From assembly GCA_017623295.1 (NCBI GenBank), contig JAGAPK010000068.1, positions 1-64,000 on the forward strand: a stretch of DNA of 64,000 nucleotides, read 5' to 3'. Source of the DNA: Lachnospiraceae bacterium (GTDB lineage: Bacteria; Bacillota; Clostridia; Lachnospirales; Lachnospiraceae). Both the position numbers and the translations under genes were made by a program. Under the pieces are notes generated by a model. It was not told where the DNA came from and made no database searches. It saw only the letters and a list, made by a program, of their open reading frames with translations. This document shows, piece after piece, positions 8,410-17,288 of the stretch; position 1 is the stretch's first letter, and each line of letters begins with the position of its first letter.

Positions 8410-9351
8410 ATGAACAAAACAGATAAGATTTATGTAGCAGGACACAGAGGACTGGTTGGTAGTGCGATTGTCAGAAATCTGAAAGCAAAAGGATATGAAA
8501 ATGTGATTGGCAGAACACATAAAGAACTGGATTTAACCAATCAGGCAGCAGTAAGAGATTTTTTTGAAACAGAGAAACCGGATGTGGTTGTTCTGGCAGC
8601 TGCAAAAGTAGGTGGTATCAATGCCAATAATACAACTCCGGCAGAATTTGCTTATGAAAATATGCAGATTCAGTGTAATGTAATCAAATGCTGTCATGAT
8701 TATAAGGTAAAGAAATTATTGTTCCTCGGAAGTACCTGTATTTATCCGAAAATGGCACCACAGCCAATTCCGGAGGATGCACTTTTGACAGGTCCTTTGG
8801 AAGTAACAAACGAGGCTTATGCGATTGCCAAAATTGCCGGACTTGAAATGTGTAAATTCTATAAACGTCAGTATGGAGATGATTTTATCAGCTGTATGCC
8901 GACTAACCTTTATGGACCATATGATAACTATGATTTGCAGGGCTCTCATGTTATGCCGGCTATGATTCGTAAATTCCATGAAGCAAAAGTAAACAATGCA
9001 CCGACCGTAGAACTTTGGGGAACTGGTACACCTCTTAGAGAATTTCTGTATGTAGATGATATGGCAGATGCTTGTGTATTCTTGTTGGAAAATTACAGCG
9101 GCGAGCAGCATGTTAATATTGGAACAGGTAAAGAAGTAACAATTAAAGAATTGGCAGAACAGGTAAAGAAAACAGTTGGCTTTGAAGGTGAGATTGTCTG
9201 GAATACAGAAATGCCGGACGGAACGCCTCGTAAGTTGACAGATGTTACAAAATTACATGGACTTGGATGGACACACAAAGTAGATTTGGAAGAAGGTGTC
9301 CAGCTTGCATATGACTGGTTTAAAGAAAATGTAGATGATGCAAGAATGTAA
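8410..9351 (+). CDS. fcl: GDP-L-fucose synthase
   Basis: Fcl/WcaG (313 aa) epimerises and reduces GDP-4-keto-6-deoxymannose, the Gmd product, to GDP-L-fucose. Motifs: [10 protein letters not shown] (11-20), GSTCIYPK (107-114) and Y137/K141 in YAIAK, followed by the family-typical [19 protein letters not shown] lies about 8 bp upstream. With gmd and manC it supplies fucose for the polysaccharide, so a fucose residue in the glycan is a fair inference. Confidence 0.95.
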   Translation: MNKTDKIYVAGHRGLVGSAIVRNLKAKGYENVIGRTHKELDLTNQAAVRDFFETEKPDVVVLAAAKVGGINANNTTPAEFAYENMQIQCNVIKCCHDYKVKKLLFLGSTCIYPKMAPQPIPEDALLTGPLEVTNEAYAIAKIAGLEMCKFYKRQYGDDFISCMPTNLYGPYDNYDLQGSHVMPAMIRKFHEAKVNNAPTVELWGTGTPLREFLYVDDMADACVFLLENYSGEQHVNIGTGKEVTIKELAEQVKKTVGFEGEIVWNTEMPDGTPRKLTDVTKLHGLGWTHKVDLEEGVQLAYDWFKENVDDARM

Positions 9352-9387
9352 GGAACTTGTGTAAATACGACTGAACGGAGAGAAAGT

Positions 9388-10458
9388 ATGAAAACATATG
9401 GAGTTATTTTGGCCGGTGGTGGGGGAACACGTTTCTGGCCGCTTAGTAGAAAGGAACTTCCGAAGCAACTTCTGAATCTGACCGGAAAAGACCTGATGGT
9501 TAATGAAACCATTGACCGTCTGGAAGGCAATGTAGACAAAGAAGATATTTTTATTGTAACCAATGTATCACAGGCGGAATTGATGTTGGAAGCAACTGCA
9601 GGCAGAGTAAGTGCAAATCATGTGCTGTCAGAACCGGCTGCCAGAAATACTGCAGCATGTATCGGTTATGCAGCGATGGAAATTCTGAATAAATATGAAG
9701 ATGGTATTATGTGTATTTTGCCGTCTGACCATTATATCAAGAAAAATGATGTTTACAAGCAGGTAATAGCAGATGCAATACAGGTAGCCAAAGATACCGA
9801 TGCCCTTGTTACGGTTGGTATTCAGCCAACTTTTCCATCAACCGGATATGGTTATATCTGTCATGACGACAAGAAAGTACAGGACAAATATTATACCGTA
9901 AAACATTTCGTAGAAAAACCGAATTTGCAGACAGCAAAAGCATATTTGCTTTCCGGGAAATACTTATGGAACAGTGGTATGTTTATCTGGAAGGCTTCTA
10001 CGATTATGCGCTACTTCGAGGAACTGCTTCCTGATATTTATGAATGTTTGCAAAAAATTGGTGCAGCAATGAATACCGAGAATGAGAAAAAAGTAATTGA
10101 AGAAGTTTATCCGGTAATTCCGAAGATTTCCATTGATTACGGAATTATGGAGCGCGCGAAGAAGGTTCTCGTGCTGGAAGGTGATTTTGGCTGGAGTGAT
10201 GTAGGAAGCTGGGATGCACTGGAAGCGCTGTACGATAAGGATGAGCATGGAAATATTACTTACGGTGAACAGGTGCATATTGACAGTCACGATTGCATTA
10301 TTTATGCCAAGAGCAAACTGGTAACGACAATCGGTCTGGATAATGTAATTGTAGTAGAAACCGAGGATGCTGTGCTTGTCTGCGATAAGAACCGTGCACA
10401 GGAAGTTAAGAAAATTGTAGAAGTTTTACAAGATAGTAATAAACCCCAATATTTATAG
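9388..10458 (+). CDS. manC: Mannose-1-phosphate guanylyltransferase
   Basis: ManC (356 aa) makes GDP-mannose from mannose-1-phosphate and GTP, feeding Gmd. The nucleotide-binding signature LAGGGGTRFWPLSR (9-22), PKQLL and the family motif PSDHYI are present. At 356 residues it is the short form without the C-terminal isomerase domain, so isomerase and phosphomannomutase must be encoded elsewhere. SD CGGAGAG is upstream. It is the last gene before the separately promoted spo0A-like gene. Confidence 0.94.
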   Translation: MKTYGVILAGGGGTRFWPLSRKELPKQLLNLTGKDLMVNETIDRLEGNVDKEDIFIVTNVSQAELMLEATAGRVSANHVLSEPAARNTAACIGYAAMEILNKYEDGIMCILPSDHYIKKNDVYKQVIADAIQVAKDTDALVTVGIQPTFPSTGYGYICHDDKKVQDKYYTVKHFVEKPNLQTAKAYLLSGKYLWNSGMFIWKASTIMRYFEELLPDIYECLQKIGAAMNTENEKKVIEEVYPVIPKISIDYGIMERAKKVLVLEGDFGWSDVGSWDALEALYDKDEHGNITYGEQVHIDSHDCIIYAKSKLVTTIGLDNVIVVETEDAVLVCDKNRAQEVKKIVEVLQDSNKPQYL

Positions 10459-10509
10459 TATTTTTAAGGATTTTTCTACCAGATATTGTTGTTAGGCGAT
10501 ACTTTACAG

Positions 10510-10539
10510 TTTACAGGATTTGTCAATTTGTGCTATGAT
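10510..10539 (+). promoter_or_regulatory. Promoter of the orphan Spo0A-C gene
   Basis: TTTACA (10510-10515), an 18-bp spacer and TATGAT (10534-10539) preceded by TGC, an extended -10. A second TTTACA occurs 7 bp further upstream (10503-10508). The region is overlapped by the Spo0A-box-like repeats described separately. Confidence 0.65.
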
Positions 10540-10548
10540 TTGTCCGAA
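10518..10548 (+). promoter_or_regulatory. Spo0A-box-like direct repeat flanking the -10
   Basis: TTTGTCAAT (10519-10527) matches the known Spo0A box TTTGTCRAA at 8 of 9 positions and lies in the promoter spacer. A second, weaker copy, TTTGTCCGAA (10539-10548), begins 20 bp later on the last base of the -10. Binding here would be expected to block polymerase, so negative autoregulation, or control by full-length Spo0A, is the simplest reading. The 10-mer ATTTGTCAAT recurs, inverted, at the agr peptide promoter. Confidence 0.55.
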
Positions 10549-10584
10549 GTAAAGAATTGATTTACGAAAAAGGGGAATGAAACA

Positions 10585-10962
10585 ATGAATAGTAGTGTGG
10601 TAGAAAAGTCGGAAGTGGAGCAGCACATTTCCAGACTGATGTTGGAGCTTGGTATACCGGCGCATCTGAAAGGATACCAATATCTGCGGACTGCCATTTT
10701 CATGTGTATCGAAGACATGGAATTAATCGGCAGTGTAACGAAGCTGTTATATCCGGATTTAGCGAAAAGGTATATGACAACGGATCAGAAAATTGAAAGA
10801 GCTATCCGTAATGCAATCGAGGTTTCCTGGGAACGAGGAAACAGCGACTTGTTTGAAAAATTGTTTGGTTACTGCAATAACACAGAGCACAGCAGACCAA
10901 CGAATAGCGAGTACATAGCATCCGTTGCCGATTATGTGCGATTGGAGCAGGGGTTTATCTGA
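10585..10962 (+). CDS. Orphan Spo0A C-terminal DNA-binding domain protein
   Basis: This 125-residue protein corresponds to the Spo0A DNA-binding domain alone. It has the diagnostic segments LGIPAHLKGYQYLR (24-37), LYPDLAKRY, a KIERAIRNAIEVSWERG region like Spo0A's recognition helix, and the PTNSEYIASVAD ending. The receiver domain and phospho-Asp are entirely missing, so it cannot be switched by the phosphorelay in the usual way. SD AAGGGGAA is upstream. It is monocistronic, with its own promoter and terminator, between the GDP-fucose genes and glycan cluster 1. It may compete with or mimic Spo0A~P at 0A boxes (inference). Confidence 0.9.
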   Translation: MNSSVVEKSEVEQHISRLMLELGIPAHLKGYQYLRTAIFMCIEDMELIGSVTKLLYPDLAKRYMTTDQKIERAIRNAIEVSWERGNSDLFEKLFGYCNNTEHSRPTNSEYIASVADYVRLEQGFI

Positions 10963-11008
10963 TAGATAAAGCAGGAAATATTAGAGCAATTTCAAAGAAA
11001 TGCTAATT

Positions 11009-11040
11009 GGAAGGGTAATATTCATACCCTTCCTTTTTTT
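11009..11040 (+). terminator. Terminator of the orphan Spo0A-C gene
   Basis: GGAAGGGTA (11009-11017) pairs with TACCCTTCC (11025-11033) and is followed by seven T. This isolates the regulator gene from the glycosyltransferase operon that follows. I see no clean promoter between here and 11118. Confidence 0.92.
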
Positions 11041-11117
11041 GACTGTTTATGATAGAATAAAAGTTAATTATGATGGGACAAGTATGTAAACAATCAGGAT
11101 AGGACGGAGAGAAAAAA

Positions 11118-12047
11118 GTGAAGCTGTTAAGTATCATAGTACCTTGTTATAACGAGGAAGAAAACGTAGCAGATTTTTATCGTGAAGTATTAAAAAACAA
11201 AGCTTTTTTTGAAGAAAAAGAGCTGGATTTGGAATTTTTATACATTGATGATGGTTCTAAAGATGGAACAGTCGCAGAGGTGAAGAAACTACGTGCCGAA
11301 GATGAACGAGTTCATCTGGTATCCTTTTCCAGAAACTTTGGTAAAGAGGCAGCTATTTATGCCGGTTTGCAGAAGGCAAAAGGTGATTTGGTTGTTATGA
11401 TGGATGTGGATTTGCAGGACCCACCGGCACTTTTGCCGGAGATGTATTCCTATATTGAACAGGGCTATGACTCCGTAGCGACAAGGAGAGTTACAAGAAA
11501 AGGGGAACCTGTTATTCGCTCTTTCTTTGCCAGAATGTTTTACCGACTGATGAATAAGATTTCGAAAACAGAAATCGTAGATGGTGCAAGAGATTACCGT
11601 CTGATGACGAGACAGGTAGTAGATGCTATTTTAGCCATGACGGAATATAACCGTTTTACGAAAGGGATTTTCGGCTGGGTAGGCTTCGAAACAAAATGGA
11701 TTGAATTTGAGAATGTTGAGCGAAATAAGGGAGAAACGAAATGGTCTTTCTGGAAGTTATTCCTGTATTCGATTGATGGAATTACTGCATTCTCTACGGC
11801 ACCACTTGCAATCGCATCGATTATGGGCGTGGTATTTTGCTTTGCGGCATTTTTGCTTATCATTGTGACGATTGTAAGAAAGCTTGTGTTTGGTGATCCA
11901 ACCTCCGGCTGGCCGTCCTTAGTATGTATTATTTCATTGGTTAGCGGTGTTCAGCTGTTTTGTCTGGGCATTGTGGGGCAATACTTATCTAAGACATACA
12001 TGGAAGTGAAAAGAAGACCGATTTATTTGGTTAAAGAAGATATCTGA
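11118..12047 (+). CDS. CsbB/GtrB-like GT2, polyprenyl-phosphate glycosyltransferase
   Basis: A GT2 of 309 residues of the dolichol-phosphate-mannose synthase type. It has an N-terminal IIVPCYNEEENV, DDGSKDGT and the metal-binding MDVDLQDPP of this subgroup, and ends with two membrane segments (about 230-255 and 268-292). Such enzymes move a hexose from a nucleotide sugar to undecaprenyl phosphate for later use outside the cell by a GT-C transferase, after flipping by a GtrA-type protein. A candidate GtrA is at 42156. The start is GTG with SD CGGAGAG. It opens the long glycan cluster 1 operon and is separated from the next gene by an imperfect tandem duplication. Confidence 0.88.
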   Translation: MKLLSIIVPCYNEEENVADFYREVLKNKAFFEEKELDLEFLYIDDGSKDGTVAEVKKLRAEDERVHLVSFSRNFGKEAAIYAGLQKAKGDLVVMMDVDLQDPPALLPEMYSYIEQGYDSVATRRVTRKGEPVIRSFFARMFYRLMNKISKTEIVDGARDYRLMTRQVVDAILAMTEYNRFTKGIFGWVGFETKWIEFENVERNKGETKWSFWKLFLYSIDGITAFSTAPLAIASIMGVVFCFAAFLLIIVTIVRKLVFGDPTSGWPSLVCIISLVSGVQLFCLGIVGQYLSKTYMEVKRRPIYLVKEDI

Positions 12048-12072
12048 TGAAAGAGGACATCTGATGAAAGAG
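12033..12072 (+). repeat. 17-bp imperfect tandem duplication at a stop/start junction
   Basis: Units 12033-12049 and 12050-12066 differ by two transitions; a third, 6-bp partial copy follows. Each unit ends in CTGATG, where a TGA stop overlaps an ATG start. Both copies encode the same KEDI-stop tail. The duplication has turned a TGATG-coupled gene pair into two genes separated by a 5-codon frame, MKEDI (12047-12064). Confidence 0.85.
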
Positions 12073-12864
12073 ATGGTCAGTATTGTTGTACCGGTCTATC
12101 GCGCTGAGCCTTATATTGCAGAAACGATAGAAATGGTAAAAAAACAGACATATAAAAACTGGGAGCTGATTCTGGTGGATGATTGTTCGCCGGATAGCAG
12201 CGCACAGATAATTGAGCAGGAAATTGCGCGGGTGGCAGAGGATGATGCACAGAGGAATACCTTGCAGCAATCGGAAAGCAATTTGAGCATTCGTCTGATT
12301 CGGAAAGAACAGAATGAAGGAGCTGCAAGAGCGAGAAATACCGGTATTGATGCGGCAAACGGAAGATACATTGCTTTTCTGGATGCAGACGATATCTGGA
12401 TGCCGGACAAGCTGGAGAAGGAGCTTGCTTTCATGGAAGCAAAGCAGGCGGCATTTGCTTTTACGGCTTATGAATTTGGCGATGAAAACGCCAAGGGAAG
12501 CGGCAAAATTGTTACCGTACCGGAGCAGTTAACGTATCGGAAGGCGTTGTCCCGAACCATTATTTTTACAACGACAGTTATGTTTGACACAAAGAAAATC
12601 AGCAAAGAACTGATTCATATGCCTGTGGTTGCAAGCGAAGATACCGCGACCTGGTGGAAAATTTTGCGACAGGGCTATGTGGCATACGGCTTGAATGAAG
12701 TGCTTGCTATTTACAGAAGACCGGCTAAGAGCCTTTCTTCTAACAAATTTGTGGCAATGCAGAGGATTTGGAATTTGTACCGTAGGGAAGAAAAATTATC
12801 GCTTCCGGTCAGTGCGTGTTGCTTCTTTTTCTGGGCGATGCGTGCGACATTACGGCGTATATAG
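12064..12864 (+). CDS. Family 2 glycosyltransferase
   Basis: A 266-residue cytoplasmic GT-A enzyme with VSIVVPVYRAE, VDDCSPDSS (39-47) and the metal-binding LDADDIW, which place it in GT2. The middle resembles WcaA-type transferases. Sugar specificity cannot be read. It starts at the second ATG of the tandem duplication and overlaps the stop of the micro-frame by one base. A role in building the repeat unit of glycan 1 is inferred from the operon. Confidence 0.85.
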   Translation: MKEMVSIVVPVYRAEPYIAETIEMVKKQTYKNWELILVDDCSPDSSAQIIEQEIARVAEDDAQRNTLQQSESNLSIRLIRKEQNEGAARARNTGIDAANGRYIAFLDADDIWMPDKLEKELAFMEAKQAAFAFTAYEFGDENAKGSGKIVTVPEQLTYRKALSRTIIFTTTVMFDTKKISKELIHMPVVASEDTATWWKILRQGYVAYGLNEVLAIYRRPAKSLSSNKFVAMQRIWNLYRREEKLSLPVSACCFFFWAMRATLRRI

Positions 12865-12920
12865 AGCAGACAGAAAAATGTCTGTATAAGAATGAAAATA
12901 CTCACAAATGAGGTGTTAAA

Positions 12921-14291
12921 GTGAAACAGATAGAATCTTTGAAAAGACTAATTATATTACAGCTTGCTTTTATTGGATTGATTTTGCAGACTGCAGTGTA
13001 TGCATATTTCTGGATGACAGCATATTATCCTTTTTTGCATACGCATCGTCGTCTGACCTTTTATTTTAAAGGACATATTTTGATGTTTCTGATTTACCTT
13101 GTCCTGTTGTTTTTCTTTGCAAGCACATATGGCGGATTGAAAATCGGATATTTAAAATGGACTGATGTATTCTTTTCACAGATATTTTCTTTACTTGCGG
13201 TTAATGTGCTGTCGTATTTCCAGATTTCCCTGATGGCGAACTGGTTGGTGGATGCATCACCGATAATAGAAACGATGCTGATTCAGCTTGTTTTATCGGC
13301 TGCATGGGTTTATGTATGTGATTTGATTTATCATAAAGTATTTCCACCACGAGAACTTCTGATTATTCACGGAGAACGTCCGATTGATGATATCGTGAGT
13401 AAGTTTGATTCCCGTAAAGACAAATATGTCATTTCAAAATGCATGAACATTTCCGAGGGAATTGAAGCGATTGAGAAAGAAATCATGGAGCGTTACGGAG
13501 CTGTTGTTTTGTGGGATATTTCCGTAGCAGACAGAAATATACTTTTGAAGTTTTGTTACAGCAAATCAATTCGCGTTTATATGATGCCGAAGATTTCAGA
13601 TGTGCTTGTAAAAGGTGCGGATCAGTTACATTTATTTGACACGCCGATTCTGTTAACAAGAGAGTATGCCTTGAAAATAGAGCAGCGTGTTGCAAAAAGA
13701 CTGATTGATTTATTCTGTGCATTGCTTTTGCTTATCATTGCATCTCCGTTTATGCTTATTACTGCGATTGCGATTAAGGTATATGACGGTGGTCCGGTTT
13801 TCTACAAACAGATTCGCTGTACCAGAGATGCAAAGGAATTCTATATTTTGAAATTCCGCAGCATGCGTGTAGATGCAGAAAAAGACGGAGTTGCCAGACT
13901 GGCAGCAAAAAATGATGATAGAATTACACCGATTGGTAAATTTATCCGTGCAGTGCGTATTGATGAATTGCCTCAGTTGATTAATATTTTAAAAGGCGAG
14001 ATGTCTTTCATCGGACCAAGACCGGAACGTCCGGAAATCATTGCGCAGTATCTTGAGGAGATGCCGGAGTTTGCTTTTCGTATGAAAGTAAAGGCAGGAC
14101 TTGCAGGCTATGCACAGGTGTATGGTAAGTATAATACGACACCTTATGACAAGTTGAAGCTGGACTTGACTTATATTGAAAATTATTCTGTATGGCTGGA
14201 TTTGAAACTGATGCTCCTTACCTTGAAAATCCTTTTCAAACCGGAAAGTACGGAAGGCGTAGACAAAAACCAGACAACAGCTATCAAGTAA
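12921..14291 (+). CDS. WcaJ-type polyprenyl glycosylphosphotransferase (initiating enzyme 1)
   Basis: A 456-residue protein with about four N-terminal membrane segments (to about 140), a soluble Rossmann-like domain (about 145-230), then a reentrant membrane segment and a bacterial sugar transferase domain (about 255-450). The catalytic-core motifs ILKFRSMR, DELPQLINILKGEMSFIGPRP and KAGLAGYAQVYG are intact. It moves a sugar-1-phosphate from a nucleotide sugar to undecaprenyl phosphate and so starts a repeat unit. It has a GTG start with SD GAGGTG. A second, short-form initiating enzyme lies at 57596, which suggests two glycans. Confidence 0.92.
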   Translation: MKQIESLKRLIILQLAFIGLILQTAVYAYFWMTAYYPFLHTHRRLTFYFKGHILMFLIYLVLLFFFASTYGGLKIGYLKWTDVFFSQIFSLLAVNVLSYFQISLMANWLVDASPIIETMLIQLVLSAAWVYVCDLIYHKVFPPRELLIIHGERPIDDIVSKFDSRKDKYVISKCMNISEGIEAIEKEIMERYGAVVLWDISVADRNILLKFCYSKSIRVYMMPKISDVLVKGADQLHLFDTPILLTREYALKIEQRVAKRLIDLFCALLLLIIASPFMLITAIAIKVYDGGPVFYKQIRCTRDAKEFYILKFRSMRVDAEKDGVARLAAKNDDRITPIGKFIRAVRIDELPQLINILKGEMSFIGPRPERPEIIAQYLEEMPEFAFRMKVKAGLAGYAQVYGKYNTTPYDKLKLDLTYIENYSVWLDLKLMLLTLKILFKPESTEGVDKNQTTAIK

Positions 14292-14306
14292 AGATAGGAC
14301 GTAAAA

Positions 14307-15281
14307 ATGCGTAGAAATGAGGAGAAAATGAAGTACGGAAACGAAGGAATGGACTGCAAGAAGCTGATGCTTTGTTTTTTGCAAAAAATATGGGTAGTTG
14401 TGCTGGCAGCAGTCATTGGCGCCGTGCTTGGCGGTGGTATTTATCTGTTTCATAATGTGGTGTTAAACAGCAACCGGGAATATCGCGCAGAGTCCAAAGT
14501 ATATCTGGATTTTGCACCAGATGAGTCCGGCGAGATTTATCAGGAGTATAACGGTTATACATGGAATGATTTGATGTCTACGGAATTGATTCTGGACACG
14601 ACTATGTCCTATCTGCCGGATACTTATACAGAAGAAGAAGTTGTGGCAGCGACGAAGGCGGAGATTCTTTCTGATTTAAGACTTCTGACGATTACGATTA
14701 CCACATCCGATGCAGACAAAACGGCAGAGATTTTGAAAGCGACCGACTTGTCTTTGGTGGATATGGGTGACCGGGAGAAGGAATTTATTGATATTGAAGT
14801 CATTAAAGAAACGAAGCCGGAACTAGTGGCAGCAGATGAAAGACTTTTGCAGGCGGTACTCATAGGCTTGGTAATTGCACTTACTGTTACTATTCTTGGC
14901 ATGGCACTAATTTATGTTTTCAATGATAAAATTTATGTACCGTATGATTTGAAGAGTGTGACGGATATTCCGTTTGCAGGATATATGTTTGCTCCGCTGA
15001 AAAGGGGCAAGGTAAATGGTGAGAAAGAAGAAAATGGGCTAAAAGCAGGTGATTCTAAGTTAGAACAGTTTGTGGAGTCTATGCAGAAAGATTTAGAGCA
15101 GAATAAGGAATACTTGGCAAAAGAGGATGGTGTTATTCTGGAAGTTCCTTATGCAAAGATGACCAGAACGAAATTAGCATATGATTTGGAACAGCATGAA
15201 TTATTACAGAAAAAAATAGTTGGCATCGTGATTTGCGATGCTGATGTGAGGTTTATTAAATGGTATTACAATCACCTTTAA
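14307..15281 (+). CDS. Wzz-like chain-length protein with soluble C-terminal domain
   Basis: A 324-residue protein with a first membrane segment (about 29-48), an extracellular stretch of about 130 residues and a second membrane segment (about 180-206), the topology of Wzz/CpsC polysaccharide co-polymerases. The last 110 residues are cytoplasmic. Their end (KKIVGIVICDADVRFIKWYY) resembles the tail of CpsD/CapB-type tyrosine kinases, but no Walker A is present, so it cannot be an active kinase. The start may be 14307 or ATG 14328 behind GAGGAG. The end overlaps the next gene by 22 bp. Confidence 0.78.
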   Translation: MRRNEEKMKYGNEGMDCKKLMLCFLQKIWVVVLAAVIGAVLGGGIYLFHNVVLNSNREYRAESKVYLDFAPDESGEIYQEYNGYTWNDLMSTELILDTTMSYLPDTYTEEEVVAATKAEILSDLRLLTITITTSDADKTAEILKATDLSLVDMGDREKEFIDIEVIKETKPELVAADERLLQAVLIGLVIALTVTILGMALIYVFNDKIYVPYDLKSVTDIPFAGYMFAPLKRGKVNGEKEENGLKAGDSKLEQFVESMQKDLEQNKEYLAKEDGVILEVPYAKMTRTKLAYDLEQHELLQKKIVGIVICDADVRFIKWYYNHL

Positions 15282-16084
15282 AATTGCAGGTGCTGGTGTC
15301 GGCGGTGAAGCAGGATGCCAGACAGCTTGCGGCAAAAATGAATTTAAGTACGGATACCGTTATGGTAAATCAGTGCGGAAAATACGGTTATGAGGAATTT
15401 GAAATTCGAAAGAGCCTCCCATCTGATACAGCGACAACCCAGGGCAGAGTTCAGTGCTTTTCGATGGCCGAGAAGGGCGTGGGACTTAGCAGAAACACAG
15501 CGCTCCTTCATGCGGATTCGGATGTCTGTCTTTTCTCTGATGAAGATATTGTGTTGTCGGATGATTATGCCAAAGAGATATTAGACACTTATGAAAAATA
15601 TCCCGATGCGGATATGATTCTGTTCAATGTGAAAGTGGCACCGTCCAGAAGGACTTACTGGAATGAAGAAGTGAAGCAGATCCGTTGGTATAACTATGGA
15701 AGATATCCGGCGTATAGTATTTCCGGTAAATTGGAGGCACTTCACAGAGCCAATGCACATTTTTCTCTATTGTTTGGTGGTGGTGCCAAATACAGCAATG
15801 GAGAGGACAGTCTGTTTCTGCGGGATTGTCTGAAAGCAGGACTGAAAATTTATGCGGTTCCGGTTTGTATTGGAGAAGAAATTGAACGGGAATCCACATG
15901 GTTTCATGGTTATACAGAGAAGTTTTTTGAAGACAGAGGAGTGCTGTATCATTATTTGTATGGAAAAATGGCGAAGCCTTTTGCACTTCGTTTTTTACTT
16001 AAAAATAAGGGCGAAATGTGTCAGGAAATTTCTTTTAAACAAGCATATGCATTGATGTGTCAGGGAATTCATTCTCAACGATGA
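15260..16084 (+). CDS. GT-A fold glycosyltransferase (GT2-like)
   Basis: A 274-residue protein lacking membrane segments. It has AEKGVGLSRNTALLHADSD followed by the metal-binding SDEDIV (about 93-98), typical of a divergent GT2-like family found in Firmicute polysaccharide loci, and ends in a region containing STWFHGYTEKFFEDRG. It overlaps the Wzz-like gene by 22 bp and is translationally coupled to it. Donor and acceptor are unknown. Confidence 0.78.
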   Translation: MVLQSPLKLQVLVSAVKQDARQLAAKMNLSTDTVMVNQCGKYGYEEFEIRKSLPSDTATTQGRVQCFSMAEKGVGLSRNTALLHADSDVCLFSDEDIVLSDDYAKEILDTYEKYPDADMILFNVKVAPSRRTYWNEEVKQIRWYNYGRYPAYSISGKLEALHRANAHFSLLFGGGAKYSNGEDSLFLRDCLKAGLKIYAVPVCIGEEIERESTWFHGYTEKFFEDRGVLYHYLYGKMAKPFALRFLLKNKGEMCQEISFKQAYALMCQGIHSQR

Positions 16085-16153
16085 GAAGTGAAGAGACAGA
16101 CAAGTCAAAGAGGAAGATGGCTTAAGATAGAAAAGGAAGTAGGAAAGTAATTC

Positions 16154-17260
16154 ATGATTTTGTATCTTGCAGTTGCGGTGGGAACAATCATGCTTGCATG
16201 TATGATTGATAACCATCCGGTCAGACAACCGTATAAGATTACGAGACAGCAGATGTGTAATCGAATCTGTTTGTTGTCCATTTTTCTGATTTTGTTTGCA
16301 CTTTCCGCCTGCCGGCAGAACGTTGGAAACGATTATGCGAAATATGTGGAGTTTATGCATCTGGTAAATTCCGATGCATATGTACCTACGGAACCGGGAT
16401 TTAATCTGTTAGTTAAAATCATATACGGCCTTTCCGGTTTTGAAAATCATCTGCTTGTTTTTGCGGTGTATGCGTTTGTTACGATTTTCTTATTTTTACT
16501 GGCGATTTACGAACAGAGCGATGAATTTCCGATTACCTACTTTTTGTTTATGATGCTGGGATATTATTTCCAGACTTTTAGCACAGTGCGTTATTATCTG
16601 GCGCTGGCAATAGCTTTTTATGCGATGAAATTTGTAATACGGAAGCAATGGGGAAGATTCGTGCTGCTAATCATTCTCGGTTCCTTCTTCCACAAGTCGT
16701 TGTTAGTCGTTTTACCATTGTATTTCCTGGCTTCGCTGACTTGGAAAAAATGGCAGCTTGCGTTGATTGGACTTTTTTGTACAACCTTTTTATTCTTGCA
16801 GGATTTTTATCTGAAAGTAGTTGTATTTTTATATCCGACCTACGAAGATACGGAATATCTGGAAGGCGGAACAAGCTACATCAATATTTTGCGATGTCTG
16901 GCGGTGCTTGTGCTTTCCTTGCTTTATTATAAAAAACATATACGGGGAGACAGGAGATTCCAGTTTTATTTTTATCTGAATCTGGGTGCGCTGGTTTTAT
17001 ATACATTTTGTTCTTTCCTGCCGATTATTTCCCGTATTGGTTACTATTTGACGATTAGCCATATTTTATTTATTCCGGCACTGATAAGCAGAACGGAAAA
17101 TCCAAAATTAAAGAAACTTTTGCAGGTGGGAATGTGCATGGCAGCAGTTCTCTATTTTGCGATTTTTATGAGCAGAGCATATGATGATGGACTGTTGATT
17201 CTGCCATATAAGAGTTTCTTCTTTCATGATATGGTAAATATTCTTTCGGACATGAATTAG
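16154..17260 (+). CDS. EpsG-family membrane protein, probable repeat-unit polymerase
   Basis: A 368-residue protein with about ten membrane segments. RQNVGNDYAKYVEFMH followed by EPGFNLL, and the later TVRYYLALAIAFYA and HKSLLVVLPLYFL, are the usual EpsG pattern. EpsG proteins are thought to act as Wzy-like polymerases that join lipid-linked repeat units on the outer face of the membrane. It lies among glycosyltransferase genes behind the Wzz-like protein, the expected polymerase/co-polymerase pair. No second polymerase is seen in this cluster. Confidence 0.85.
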   Translation: MILYLAVAVGTIMLACMIDNHPVRQPYKITRQQMCNRICLLSIFLILFALSACRQNVGNDYAKYVEFMHLVNSDAYVPTEPGFNLLVKIIYGLSGFENHLLVFAVYAFVTIFLFLLAIYEQSDEFPITYFLFMMLGYYFQTFSTVRYYLALAIAFYAMKFVIRKQWGRFVLLIILGSFFHKSLLVVLPLYFLASLTWKKWQLALIGLFCTTFLFLQDFYLKVVVFLYPTYEDTEYLEGGTSYINILRCLAVLVLSLLYYKKHIRGDRRFQFYFYLNLGALVLYTFCSFLPIISRIGYYLTISHILFIPALISRTENPKLKKLLQVGMCMAAVLYFAIFMSRAYDDGLLILPYKSFFFHDMVNILSDMN

Positions 17261-17288
17261 GCAATATGGAACAGGAAAGGAATGTGAC

